Translations under genes and position numbers: made by a program | Notes under the pieces: generated by a model | Seen by the model: only the letters and a program-made list of their open reading frames with translations | Databases searched by the model: none | Told to the model about the DNA's origin: nothing | In this document: piece by piece, positions 23,651-32,301 of the stretch | Layout of the letters: every line of letters starts with the position of its first letter | Position numbering within the stretch: position 1 is the stretch's first letter | From: Candidatus Defluviilinea proxima | GTDB taxonomy: Bacteria; Chloroflexota; Anaerolineae; Anaerolineales; Villigracilaceae | Reading direction: 5' to 3' | DNA length: 64,000 nucleotides | NCBI GenBank assembly: GCA_016721115.1 | Contig: JADKIW010000001.1 | Location: 2,185,501 to 2,249,500, forward strand

Positions 23651-25960
23651 TTATGGAGTCTCGGTGGGGTTGCCTTCAATCAAATAACGGATTCGTTCGG
23701 AGATGACCTGAACACGGATGTTGAAGGCGGCGCGCCGCGCGCGAATGACATCTGCCTGTCTGGAAGTATAAAGGGATGTTTGATGTTCGTCCAGAAGAGT
23801 ATTGATCTCATTTTCGGCTTTTGGTAGAAGCTTCACCAGTCCGTTTGCACGCTCGATGGGGGTAGCATACACCGGCATGGGGTTTTGTAAGAGTCTCAAG
23901 CCGAAGTTCACGCTGTCGAATGCTTTTTCGATCGGAGAAATCTTTATCCACTGTTCCCAATTGACGATCCATGCGGGGGTTCGCATACCATTCCGTTCGT
24001 AGGCGTTTCGTAACAGCGTTGGAATGCGTGTGGGCAAGTTATATCGTCGCCCGAGGAAAACCGTCAGCGTGGCGAATATGATGAATAACGGAATCAGATA
24101 CAGGCTGGGAGAGACGCGGGGTTTTACTTCTGGGATAACAACTTGTTCTTGTGGCTTCGGCGCTTCAGGAAGCGGCAGGTCGTTTCCCAATCCAGAAGGG
24201 GTGAGCGCCAAGGGGTCGAGATTGTTCTCTTCTTCCACGGGGCGATCCAATTCAGGTTGGTTGCCAGTGGGCTCGAACTCCACCCAGCCAATGCCGGGGA
24301 AGTACGCCTGTGGCCAGGCGTGCGCATTCAATTTGCGAACCGTGTATTGATTTGTTTCAGGTGAATATTCTCCCTGTGAAAACCCAACTGTCATGCGGGC
24401 CGGGATGCCGATGGAGCGAAGCATCATTGTCTCTGCTGTGGCGTAGTAGACACAATATCCTTTTTTATATTCAAAGATCAACCATTCGAGCGAGTCGGTA
24501 TTCTCAGGGGCTTTTTCAACTGAGTCGCTGTATTCGATTTGGGTTCGTAAGTATTGTGTGATGGCTGTTGCTTTATCATAGGGAGTCTGTGCATCTTTGG
24601 TGATCTCTAATGCGAGTCGATGCACAGGGCTTGAAAAATTCTCGGGGATTTGCAAATATCTATCAGTGACCCATGCGGGGTAATTGGTTCCCGCGCTTTT
24701 TAATCTGTTCACGCCGGGGTTGCTGATCGCGGACTCGACTTGATAACTTTCTCCAGCTTCCAGTATTGGCGAGGCAAACCAGGCAGAGACATCCTCACCA
24801 TCTTTTGTGCCCAATAATTGAATTGAACTGGCGCGGCTGACCCACACGGGTTGGGTGGGGGCGTACAACAACGAAAGTGGATTCTCACCGGCAAAGAACG
24901 TAAATCGGAAACGTGGTTGTCCGTTTGTGTTTAACACTGCCAACGAATCAGCAGAGGGAGTAAATTTATCCTGGGTTGTATTGGTGGCGCTCCATTGTCC
25001 GTTTTCGTAGTGGTCATAAATACGTCCCTGCCAATAGAAACGCGGAGGGTTTTCTTCATCGGGTATTTCAGGTGGTTGGACATTGAACACGATGACATCA
25101 GATAATGAGAAACCTGTTCCAAGCGATAACTCAGAACCGAAGAGGTCAACCCGTCGTCCGTTTCTGGTGGCTTGGATCGCGTCGAAGGCATTCTCGATGT
25201 TGTGTGTAAATTCTCTCCAAGGTTTCGTCATTCGATTCCATCGTTCCACAGCGGCGTTCAAGCTGGATGCCGATGGGGGAATGGTCCACGAAACCAGAAT
25301 GATCAGGCCTGTCACTGCCAGCATCATACTTGTCAGATCCACGCGGCTATCGGGTGGAAGGAACACTCGCCGTGCCTGCCATGATACAAGATGTTGCAGG
25401 TGATTCAGCCTTCCTAATAAAAGCAGTGCAACAAATGTAAAGAGCGCCATTGACCAAAGTCGACTCAAAACAGCGTTGTCATAATATTGGATAAATAATA
25501 ATCCGATGGTGGATGGCAACACTGCACCAAGATAATCCTGCTTGCGGATGAGTGCATATCCGGCCCATGTGCTGATTCCCCAAAAAGCAATCAACATGAT
25601 CGTTACAAAAAAGATCGGGTCCTCTACAGGCTTTTGGGTGAAAAAGTTTCCGAGCGAAGCCATTAACCTTCCGCCCACGCTCATAAATTGTTCTTCGAGT
25701 GAAGCCTGTTGATCTATGACTCTTGTCAATTGCAGGGGAAGCAACGCCAGCATATATAAAAAGGTCAGCCAGCGTATAACCCGCGTTTCAAAACGACTAT
25801 ATCCCACTGCACAACCGATGAAACAGCCCATGAATGTGATCGTTCTGATTAAATACAAAAAGGGTGTCCAGTTTGTGGCGATCAATCTTGAGGAAACGAT
25901 CTGCACAAGGATGAACAGCATCAGAACTGCGGGCCAATCCCACCAGCGTGGTTTTTGCAT
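23651..25960 (-). CDS. membrane protein with transglutaminase-like domain (TgpA type)
   Basis: The 769-residue product has about six or seven membrane helices in the first 220 residues, an outer region, a transglutaminase-like core (about 490-580) with Cys in YKKGYCVYYATAETMMLRSIGIPARMTVGF and His in LNAHAWPQAYFPGIGWVEFEPT, one more helix (SLYLIPLFIIFATLTVFL, about 640), and a cytoplasmic tail. The plan is that of the TgpA/DUF3488 family. Such proteins are thought to act as transglutaminases or proteases on the cell surface. Often a DUF58 and an MoxR ATPase gene are adjacent; neither is seen here. The start is uncertain: ATG 25960 or ATG 25975, neither with a clear ribosome-binding site. Confidence 0.85.
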   Translation of the reverse strand: MQKPRWWDWPAVLMLFILVQIVSSRLIATNWTPFLYLIRTITFMGCFIGCAVGYSRFETRVIRWLTFLYMLALLPLQLTRVIDQQASLEEQFMSVGGRLMASLGNFFTQKPVEDPIFFVTIMLIAFWGISTWAGYALIRKQDYLGAVLPSTIGLLFIQYYDNAVLSRLWSMALFTFVALLLLGRLNHLQHLVSWQARRVFLPPDSRVDLTSMMLAVTGLIILVSWTIPPSASSLNAAVERWNRMTKPWREFTHNIENAFDAIQATRNGRRVDLFGSELSLGTGFSLSDVIVFNVQPPEIPDEENPPRFYWQGRIYDHYENGQWSATNTTQDKFTPSADSLAVLNTNGQPRFRFTFFAGENPLSLLYAPTQPVWVSRASSIQLLGTKDGEDVSAWFASPILEAGESYQVESAISNPGVNRLKSAGTNYPAWVTDRYLQIPENFSSPVHRLALEITKDAQTPYDKATAITQYLRTQIEYSDSVEKAPENTDSLEWLIFEYKKGYCVYYATAETMMLRSIGIPARMTVGFSQGEYSPETNQYTVRKLNAHAWPQAYFPGIGWVEFEPTGNQPELDRPVEEENNLDPLALTPSGLGNDLPLPEAPKPQEQVVIPEVKPRVSPSLYLIPLFIIFATLTVFLGRRYNLPTRIPTLLRNAYERNGMRTPAWIVNWEQWIKISPIEKAFDSVNFGLRLLQNPMPVYATPIERANGLVKLLPKAENEINTLLDEHQTSLYTSRQADVIRARRAAFNIRVQVISERIRYLIEGNPTETP

Positions 25961-26015
25961 GCAGAAAGTGTACATCAAACGATAAGCCTATATCAAATAC
26001 TTTGGAGGGGTTTTG

Positions 26016-26261
26016 TTGTCGGATGAAAATCCGCATCAGGCCGGACCTGAACCTGCTTCGCCCAAATGGGCCAAATCCAGCCTGGAGTTTGGTCGATTTT
26101 TATCGGGCAGAAGCAGATTGCCGTTTAAAAAAAGATACGAACCTTTCAGGGTTGTTATTCCGTATCAAAAAAAGAACGAAATCCAACATATAGGCACGCG
26201 CTCTGTTATAATCCCAAATCTAGCGCTATTTTTTGGAGCCTGTTTTTTTAATGACACTTGA
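26016..26261 (+). CDS. possible small protein upstream of the Ser/Thr kinase
   Basis: A strong GGAGGGG site (26004-26010) lies five bases before TTG 26016, opening an 81-codon frame (LSDENPHQAGPEPASPKWAK..., then RYEPFRVVIPYQKKNEIQ). The composition is protein-like in the first 60 residues. The tail runs across the kinase promoter and overlaps the kinase start by 11 bases. I recognise no family. A non-coding leader is the alternative. Only about 290 bases lie between the flanking genes, and nothing else is seen there. Confidence 0.3.
   Translation: MSDENPHQAGPEPASPKWAKSSLEFGRFLSGRSRLPFKKRYEPFRVVIPYQKKNEIQHIGTRSVIIPNLALFFGACFFNDT
26204..26212 (+). promoter_or_regulatory. extended -10 promoter of the Ser/Thr kinase
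   Basis: TGTTATAAT gives a TG extension and a consensus TATAAT (26207-26212). No good -35 is present, which is normal for extended -10 promoters. The predicted leader is about 32 bases and carries a GGAG site before ATG 26251. Confidence 0.6.
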
Positions 26262-28428
26262 ACGCGGCACACTATTACATAAGCGATACCGTATTGTTGA
26301 GATCCTAGGTCAGGGTGGTATGGGGTCTGTTTATCGTGCGGTGGATGAAAACCTGGGCGTGGATGTGGCGGTGAAGGAGAACCTCTTCACAACCGACGAG
26401 TATGCACGCCAGTTCCGCCTCGAAGCCGTTATCCTCGCCAACCTTCGTCATCCCAATCTACCTCGTGTGACCGATCATTTTGTGATCGGCGATCAGGGAC
26501 AGTATCTTGTGATGGACTATATAGAAGGTGAGGACTTGCGTCAGCGTATGGAGCGCATGGGCAACATCACAGAAGATGAAGCGGTCCTATTGGGTGCGGC
26601 CATTTGTGATGCACTCAGTTACCTCCACACGCGCAAGCCCCCGATCCTGCATCGTGATATCAAGCCGGGCAACGTCAAGATCACTTCTGAGGGACATATC
26701 TTCCTCGTGGACTTTGGTCTTGCCAAAGTGTTGCATGGAAGTCAGGCGACCACCACCGGTGCACGCGCCATGACTCCCGGATATTCACCTCCCGAACAAT
26801 ATGGCACAGCCCGCACAGATCCACGTACTGATATTTATTCATTAGGTGCTACCTTGTACGCATCGCTGACCGGTATCATCCCTGAGGATGGTCTGGCACG
26901 CGCGATGGACAATACACAACTAACACCATTACGCAAACGTAACGGAAAAATTTCACGTCGTCTGTCCGCGTCTATTGAAAAAGCAATGGGCATTGACCCT
27001 GCCGACCGTTTCCAAAATGCGGATGAATTCAAGCGCGCGTTGCTTGGTTCCAAATCCAAGACCCAACGGTTGCCGGGTGAATACGTCATCGAGCCGCCTC
27101 CCGCTGAAGAAGGTGCGGCAGAACGAGAAAGTTCCATTGAACGGGAAGTACGCTCTGCTTCAGAAAAAAGCGGAACATCTTCGCCTGAACTGAAGGAATT
27201 CAAACCCCCCAAGAGACGCAAGAAGAAGCGCTTGCTTCCCAGTATTTTGATTGGTCTTCTTTTGATCGCGGCCGCACTGGTTGGTGTTGTTCGCTTTATA
27301 CCCGGTGTCGCCAGCATGGTCCCTGTGCCGTTGCTTTCCATGTTGGGTGTTTCCAATCCCACCAAAGCGGTTCCCACGCAAACAGAATCATTGATCGCGC
27401 CGCTGAACCCAACACAAACAACCGAAGCAATGGCGGACGTCACTGCAACGCCTACAGTGGCTCCCACAGCGACTGTAATTCCTACAAAGACATTACCTCC
27501 TGTCTTGGAAGTAACCGCCACACCCGATAATGCGCCGGTTGCCGCACCCACTTCACAAGGTGGTGGTAGTCAGATCGCATTTGCCTCTGCGCGTAACGGT
27601 GCCCCTCAAATCTATTTGAGTAATTTGGATGGCACTGGCCTGACACTTCTCACAAACATTGTAGACGGTGCCTGCCAGCCATCGTGGTCTCCCGATGGTG
27701 CACAACTTGTCTTCATCTCGCCATGTTTGACTCGTGGCGATGTCGCTGAAAATGCTTATAAAGACTCGAGCCTCTATTTGATCAACGCAGACGGTTCCGG
27801 TCAAAAACCATTGACCGTTGTCCCCGGATCCGATTTTGATCCGGATTGGTCACCTGATGGCCGCCGTATTGCGTTCACATCCCTGCGTGATGGCAAGAAA
27901 GATATTTATATTCTCACCCTTGAAAGTGGAGCGATCAATCGCATCACATCTGTCAGCGGTGATGTGCAAGAGAACAGTCAACCCTCATGGTCTCCTTTTG
28001 GGAACCAGATCGTTTATACAGTGAAGAGGGTGGGCGCTTATCAGATCTGGGCTATGAGCGACACGGGTCAGGGCAATGTGCAAATCGCCCGTAGCGGTCA
28101 ACAGTTCTTGGATTACCTTCCCGTGTGGACTCCTGATGGCTCTACGGTATTGTTCAGCCAAAGGGATTCTGGCGGAGTTTCACGCCCGTGGTTGATGACC
28201 ATCAAATATGAGGATCGTGCCACGAAAGATCCCATACGCGTTGACCTTCCGCGCCCGATCGAAGATGTCCAATTTTCACCGGATGGTTTATGGATCGCCT
28301 TCGAAGGCATGGACAATGACGGTAACCGCGACATCTACTTTATGACAGCCAGTGGTGGAAGCCGAACCCGCCTTACCAACGACCCCGCAGTAGACTTTGA
28401 CCCGGCTTGGCGTCCCACCAATCCATAG
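26251..28428 (+). CDS. eukaryotic-like Ser/Thr protein kinase with extracellular PD40 propeller
   Basis: The 725-residue protein carries a complete kinase domain (about 1-270): glycine loop LGQGGMGSVYRA, Lys in VDVAVKENLF, catalytic loop LHRDIKPGNVKI, DFG in LVDFGLAKV, and an activation segment with TTTGARAMTPGYSPPEQYG. A charged linker, one membrane helix (about 330-350, LLPSILIGLLLIAAALVGVV), a Thr/Pro-rich spacer and about six PD40 repeats (WSPDGAQLVFISPC, DWSPDGRRIAFTSLRDG and so on) follow. The propeller should lie outside and sense a ligand or partner, with the kinase inside. The HRD Arg suggests regulation by activation-loop phosphorylation. It stands alone, ending in a terminator before the hrcA operon. 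Confidence 0.95.
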   Translation: MTLERGTLLHKRYRIVEILGQGGMGSVYRAVDENLGVDVAVKENLFTTDEYARQFRLEAVILANLRHPNLPRVTDHFVIGDQGQYLVMDYIEGEDLRQRMERMGNITEDEAVLLGAAICDALSYLHTRKPPILHRDIKPGNVKITSEGHIFLVDFGLAKVLHGSQATTTGARAMTPGYSPPEQYGTARTDPRTDIYSLGATLYASLTGIIPEDGLARAMDNTQLTPLRKRNGKISRRLSASIEKAMGIDPADRFQNADEFKRALLGSKSKTQRLPGEYVIEPPPAEEGAAERESSIEREVRSASEKSGTSSPELKEFKPPKRRKKKRLLPSILIGLLLIAAALVGVVRFIPGVASMVPVPLLSMLGVSNPTKAVPTQTESLIAPLNPTQTTEAMADVTATPTVAPTATVIPTKTLPPVLEVTATPDNAPVAAPTSQGGGSQIAFASARNGAPQIYLSNLDGTGLTLLTNIVDGACQPSWSPDGAQLVFISPCLTRGDVAENAYKDSSLYLINADGSGQKPLTVVPGSDFDPDWSPDGRRIAFTSLRDGKKDIYILTLESGAINRITSVSGDVQENSQPSWSPFGNQIVYTVKRVGAYQIWAMSDTGQGNVQIARSGQQFLDYLPVWTPDGSTVLFSQRDSGGVSRPWLMTIKYEDRATKDPIRVDLPRPIEDVQFSPDGLWIAFEGMDNDGNRDIYFMTASGGSRTRLTNDPAVDFDPAWRPTNP

Positions 28429-28437
28429 ATTTGGAAT

Positions 28438-28473
28438 GCAGTAGCTCGTGTGCCCATCAGGGTATGCTACTGC
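28438..28473. repeat. inverted repeat after the Ser/Thr kinase gene
   Basis: GCAGTAGC (28438-28445) pairs with GCTACTGC (28466-28473), with CCCATC/GGTAT in the loop. It may be a weak terminator or a structured 3' end preceding the stronger terminator at 28493. Confidence 0.5.
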
Positions 28474-28492
28474 AATAAATACGGAACATAAT

Positions 28493-28525
28493 GCCCGTCA
28501 CTTACAAGAGTGACGGGCATTTTCT
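28493..28525 (+). terminator. terminator of the Ser/Thr kinase gene
   Basis: GCCCGTCACT (28493-28502) and AGTGACGGGC (28509-28518) form a ten-base stem with a six-base loop, followed by ATTTTCTT. Confidence 0.85.
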
Positions 28526-28538
28526 TACACTCCTCTTA

Positions 28539-28567
28539 TTGACTTCCCTTTTTGACTCGTTTATCAT
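28539..28567 (+). promoter_or_regulatory. promoter of the hrcA-grpE-dnaK-dnaJ cluster
   Basis: TTGACT (28539-28544) and TATCAT (28562-28567) are separated by 17 bases. A second TTGACT (28552-28557) paired with CAAGAT at 15 bases is an alternative. Both place the start just before the CIRCE element. Confidence 0.55.
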
Positions 28568-28580
28568 TATTCCAAGATGG

Positions 28581-28607
28581 ATAGCACTCTCGAATTGAGA
28601 GTGCTAA
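28581..28607 (+). promoter_or_regulatory. CIRCE operator of hrcA-grpE-dnaK-dnaJ
   Basis: ATAGCACTC - 9 bases - GAGTGCTAA matches the CIRCE consensus with one mismatch in the first base. It lies between the promoter and hrcA, so HrcA represses its own operon. Confidence 0.95.
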
Positions 28608-28620
28608 TTGTGTGAATACA

Positions 28621-29658
28621 ATGCCAGAATTAACAGACCGTCAACGAACTCTCTTGTTACTCATCATACGAGATTACATTGACACCGCTCAGCCCATCGG
28701 TTCAAAGCGGCTTCTGGAACATTATCAACTTAATCTTTCATCGGCCACCATCCGCAATGAGATGGCGGCATTGACAGAAATGGGTTACTTGCGCCAGCCT
28801 CACACTTCGGCGGGACGTGTTCCCACAGAAGATGGTTATCGTTACTTTGTCAGTCAGATGATGTATCAAGCCGAATTGCCACAGGCGATTCAGCGCACGA
28901 TCTCACATCAATTCCATCAATCGGGCTCCGATGTTGAACAGTGGATGACCCTCGCGGCATCCATTCTTGCGCATCAATCGCAGGGTGTATCTGTCATCAC
29001 GGCGCCGCATGCAGAACAAGTACGTTTCAAACACATTGAGTTGATCTCCACACAAGGACGCCAGATTCTTATGATCCTTGTGTTGGTTGGAGGGGAGGTC
29101 AACCAGCAGATACTGACGTTGGCCGAACCTGTTCTACAGGAGCGACTCAGCCAGACTGCCTCGCGTCTTAACGCCCTTTTGGCTGGCTCCACCGTGGACG
29201 CCATTTCCGCCCTCCCGGCCCGTTCTGACGCACTCGATCAGGATATTTTGACGTTGATCGTTCAAGATATGCGCCGCAATGTGGATCGTATCTCTGGTGA
29301 TATTTTCACCGATGGTTTGACCAATGTTCTGTCTGAGCCTGAATTTGCAGAATCGGATGAAGGCCGTCGCGCGTTGAAGATCTTTGGTGAACGTTCCACG
29401 TTGAAAGACTTGCTTGATCGAACAGCTACAAACAGCAATGTCGGTGGGCTTCAAGTATTGATCGGCGGCGAAGGTGGATGGGAAGAACTCCGTCAGTGTT
29501 CGATGGTGATTGCACGGTATGGTGTGCCCGGCATGGCAACAGGGACTCTCGGTGTTTTGGGCCCCATGCGTATGTCGTATGCAAAGACAATTCCCACGGT
29601 ACGATACGTGGCTGGTTTATTAAGTGATCTAGTGAATGACTCCATTTCTGGTGAATGA
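28621..29658 (+). CDS. hrcA: heat-inducible transcription repressor HrcA
   Basis: HrcA is the dimeric repressor that binds CIRCE elements and is released on heat shock. The 345-residue protein has the N-terminal winged helix (LTDRQRTLLLLIIRDYIDTAQPIGSKRLLEHYQLNLSSATIRNEMAALTEMGYLRQPHTSAGRVPTEDGYRYFV), a GAF-like domain and the family end (GVLGPMRMSYAKTIPTVRYVAGLLSDLV). The start is ATG 28621 or GTG 28612; neither has a ribosome-binding site, so translation initiation may be weak. It is first in the gene order hrcA-grpE-dnaK-dnaJ, the classic arrangement. Both CIRCE sites in the window (3619 and 28581) are its targets. Confidence 0.97.
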   Translation: MPELTDRQRTLLLLIIRDYIDTAQPIGSKRLLEHYQLNLSSATIRNEMAALTEMGYLRQPHTSAGRVPTEDGYRYFVSQMMYQAELPQAIQRTISHQFHQSGSDVEQWMTLAASILAHQSQGVSVITAPHAEQVRFKHIELISTQGRQILMILVLVGGEVNQQILTLAEPVLQERLSQTASRLNALLAGSTVDAISALPARSDALDQDILTLIVQDMRRNVDRISGDIFTDGLTNVLSEPEFAESDEGRRALKIFGERSTLKDLLDRTATNSNVGGLQVLIGGEGGWEELRQCSMVIARYGVPGMATGTLGVLGPMRMSYAKTIPTVRYVAGLLSDLVNDSISGE

Positions 29659-29735
29659 TCTTTAGCGCACTCTTATAAGACGATCAGCAAGTTGGCTGAA
29701 TCATAAAATATCAAATACAGTGAGAGACAGGAAGT

Positions 29736-30284
29736 ATGACTGAGAAGAAGCATAAGCACAAAGAAGAAATTGACGAGACTCAGGCTGAGGCGGTGACAAT
29801 GCCCGAAGTCAGTGAGCAGGCTTCGGCTGAGGTGGAAGCGTTGAAAAAACAGCTCGAAGAGTCAGATGCAAAGTTGTCTGAATTTAAAGATAGCTGGCTG
29901 AGGTCTCAGGCTGAATTCCAAAACTATAAGAAGCGTATTGAGCGCGATAACGAGTTGAATAAGTTTTCGATGAAAGGCGACATCATCAAAAAGTTGTTAC
30001 CTGTTCTCGATGACTTGGAGCGTGCTTTGCAAAACCGCCCTGCGGATGATTTGTGGGCGAGCGGTGTTGAATTGATCGCGCGCAAGTTCCAAAACGTGTT
30101 GGACGGCGAAGGCATAAAACGGATCGAGGCGGTAGGCGCAGAATTCGATCCGAACTTCCACGAGGCGATCTCGAATGAACCCAGCGAAGAGGTGGAAAGC
30201 GGACATGTGATCGCTGTGGTACAAAATGGATATATGCTCGGTGAACGAGTGATACGACCAGCCCTGGTGAGGGTGGCGCAATAA
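29736..30284 (+). CDS. grpE: nucleotide exchange factor GrpE
   Basis: GrpE dimers release ADP from DnaK. The 182-residue sequence has the long N-terminal coiled coil (VEALKKQLEESDAKLSEFKDSWLRSQAEFQNYKKRIERDN) and the C-terminal beta domain ending with IEAVGAEFDPNFHEAISNEPSEEVESGHVIAVVQNGYMLGERVIRPALVRVA. An AGGAAG site precedes the ATG. A 77-base gap from hrcA and a 53-base gap to dnaK, the latter filled by an AACGTT-rich repeat, leave room for internal transcription signals, but the cluster is most simply read as one heat-shock operon. Confidence 0.97.
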   Translation: MTEKKHKHKEEIDETQAEAVTMPEVSEQASAEVEALKKQLEESDAKLSEFKDSWLRSQAEFQNYKKRIERDNELNKFSMKGDIIKKLLPVLDDLERALQNRPADDLWASGVELIARKFQNVLDGEGIKRIEAVGAEFDPNFHEAISNEPSEEVESGHVIAVVQNGYMLGERVIRPALVRVAQ

Positions 30285-30285
30285 C

Positions 30286-30321
30286 GTTCAAACGTTTCAA
30301 CGTTCGAACATGTAAACGTTA
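30286..30321. repeat. AACGTT-type repeat between grpE and dnaK
   Basis: TAACGTTCAAACGTTTCAAC and following bases form a run of AACGTT-like units. A 23-base stretch with one mismatch recurs at 42042-42065 before recR. Confidence 0.65.
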
Positions 30322-30337
30322 AAAGGAGAAATTATTC

Positions 30338-32242
30338 ATGGCAAAAATCATTGGCATTGACCTTGGTACGACAAACTCTGTCGCGGCAGTAATGCAGGGT
30401 GGCGAACCGATTGTGATCCCCTCTGCAGAAGGCGAACGCCTTGTTCCTTCTGTGGTGGCGATGAATAAGAATGGCGAGCGTTTGGTTGGGCGTGTGGCGC
30501 GCAATCAGGCGATCACCAATCCGCAGAATACGATCTTTTCAGTGAAGCGTTTTATGGGACGCAAGTCCGATGACGCCGAAGTGGAGCGCACAAGGAAACG
30601 CGTGCCGTATGCTGTGAAAAGCGCGGACAATGGTGATGTGCGTGTGGAATTGGGCGGCAAGGATTATTCCGCGCCCGAGGTTTCAGCGATGATCCTCGCG
30701 AAGATCAAGGCAGATGCTGAAGCCTATCTTGGTGAGACCATCACGCAGGCGGTTATCACTGTCCCTGCGTATTTCAACGATGCACAACGCAACGCCACAA
30801 AAGACGCGGGTAAGATCGCAGGTTTAGAAGTTCTGCGCATCATCAACGAACCGACCGCTTCCTCGCTTGCCTACGGCCTCGATAAGAAAAAAAACGAAAC
30901 GATCATTGTCTATGATCTCGGTGGCGGTACGTTCGATGTCTCTGTTTTGGAAGTGGGCGATGGTGTGTTCCAGGTCAAATCCACGAGTGGCGATACCTTC
31001 CTCGGTGGCGATGACTTCGACCTGCGCGTCATGGATCATTTGATCGAGCAGTTCAAGAAAGATAACGGCATTGACCTTCATAACGACCGTCAGGCATTAC
31101 AACGTTTGAAGGAAGCCTCCGAAAAGGCAAAGATCGAACTTTCGACCACAATGCAGACGGAGATCAACCTTCCGTATTTGACTGCAGATGCCAGCGGACC
31201 GAAACACTTGGTGATGACTCTCAGCCGCGCCAAGTTTGAACAGTTGACAGCGGATCTTGTCGACCGAACGATTGCTCCCGTTAAACAAGCTTTAGCCGAC
31301 GCTGAATTAAATGCAGGCGACATTCACGAGGTAGTTTTGGTGGGCGGTATGACCCGTATGCCAGCCATCCAAGACCGCGTCCGTGCTTTCTTTGGTAAGG
31401 AGCCTCACAAAGGCGTGAACCCCGATGAAGTGGTTGCCATTGGTGCAGCAATCCAGGCAGGTGTGCTTGGCGGCGAAGTGAAGGACATTCTGCTTCTCGA
31501 CGTGACGCCTCTTTCACTGTCCATTGAAACATTGGGCGGTGTAGCAACTCCACAGATCGAACGCAATACCACCATCCCGACTCGCAAGAGTCAGGTATTT
31601 TCCACCGCAAGTGACAGTCAGACTCAGGTTGAGATCCACATCCTGCAAGGGGAACGCCCGATGGCGGCAGATAACAAGTCGTTGGGACGATTTATCCTTG
31701 ATGGAATTCCACCTGCGCCACGTGGTGTACCGCAGATCGAAGTCACATTCGATGTGGATGCGAACGGTATTTTGAAAGTCAGCGCGCAGGATAAGGCGAC
31801 AGGACGTTCACAGCACATTACGATTACAGCTTCCTCTGGTCTCTCAGACTCAGAAGTGGAAAAGATGCGTAAGGATGCTGAAGCCCATGCCGAAGATGAC
31901 AGGAAGCGCAAGGAATTGATCGAAGCACGCAACAATGCCGATAACACAGTGTATGCTGGCGAAAAGGCGTTGCGTGAGTTCGGTGACAAGGTCCCTGCGG
32001 AAGTGAAGACAGAGATCGAAGCGAAATCGAATGAAGTGAAGAAAGCCGCAGAGGGTGAGGATGTAGCCGCGATCAGAGCCGCCACAGATGTATTGGGGCA
32101 GGCCATTCAAAAGATTGGTGCCAGCGTCTATGAGCAGAATCCCCCTACGGGGACTGGGCCAACTGCGGGGGCGGGCGAAGCGAGTTCTTCATCCACTACT
32201 AATGATGGGCCTGAAGTTGTAGACGGAGAAGTGAAGGAGTAA
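30338..32242 (+). CDS. dnaK: chaperone DnaK (Hsp70)
   Basis: DnaK binds hydrophobic peptide segments in an ATP-driven cycle with DnaJ and GrpE. The 634-residue protein is complete: phosphate loop IGIDLGTTNSVAAVMQGG, VITVPAYFNDAQRNATKDAG, IINEPTASSLAYG, YDLGGGTFDVSVLEVG, VVLVGGMTRMPAIQ, the linker DILLLDVTPLSLSIETLGG, and a helical lid with a Gly/Thr-rich end (GTGPTAGAGEASSSSTTNDG) and the acidic tail EVVDGEVKE. An AAGGAG site precedes the ATG. It is the third gene of the CIRCE-controlled cluster. Confidence 0.99.
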   Translation: MAKIIGIDLGTTNSVAAVMQGGEPIVIPSAEGERLVPSVVAMNKNGERLVGRVARNQAITNPQNTIFSVKRFMGRKSDDAEVERTRKRVPYAVKSADNGDVRVELGGKDYSAPEVSAMILAKIKADAEAYLGETITQAVITVPAYFNDAQRNATKDAGKIAGLEVLRIINEPTASSLAYGLDKKKNETIIVYDLGGGTFDVSVLEVGDGVFQVKSTSGDTFLGGDDFDLRVMDHLIEQFKKDNGIDLHNDRQALQRLKEASEKAKIELSTTMQTEINLPYLTADASGPKHLVMTLSRAKFEQLTADLVDRTIAPVKQALADAELNAGDIHEVVLVGGMTRMPAIQDRVRAFFGKEPHKGVNPDEVVAIGAAIQAGVLGGEVKDILLLDVTPLSLSIETLGGVATPQIERNTTIPTRKSQVFSTASDSQTQVEIHILQGERPMAADNKSLGRFILDGIPPAPRGVPQIEVTFDVDANGILKVSAQDKATGRSQHITITASSGLSDSEVEKMRKDAEAHAEDDRKRKELIEARNNADNTVYAGEKALREFGDKVPAEVKTEIEAKSNEVKKAAEGEDVAAIRAATDVLGQAIQKIGASVYEQNPPTGTGPTAGAGEASSSSTTNDGPEVVDGEVKE

Positions 32243-32245
32243 TTT

Positions 32246-32299
32246 AGAGAATAGAGAATGGAGAGTATTACTAGTCTCTGTTCTCTATTGATCTATTCT
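32246..32299. repeat. 7-base-type repeat with inverted copies between dnaK and dnaJ
   Basis: AGAGAAT AGAGAAT GGAGAGT is followed by CTCTGTTCTCTATTGATC, so 7-base units occur in direct and partly inverted orientation and could fold into an imperfect hairpin. It replaces the ribosome-binding region of dnaJ. Confidence 0.5.
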
Positions 32300-32301
32300 T
32301 T

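Noticed and set aside
26120..26175. Imperfect hairpin with A and T runs (GATACG...CGTATC) as a terminator before the kinase gene
   Set aside because: Only the minus strand would have a T-run, and no minus-strand gene ends there.
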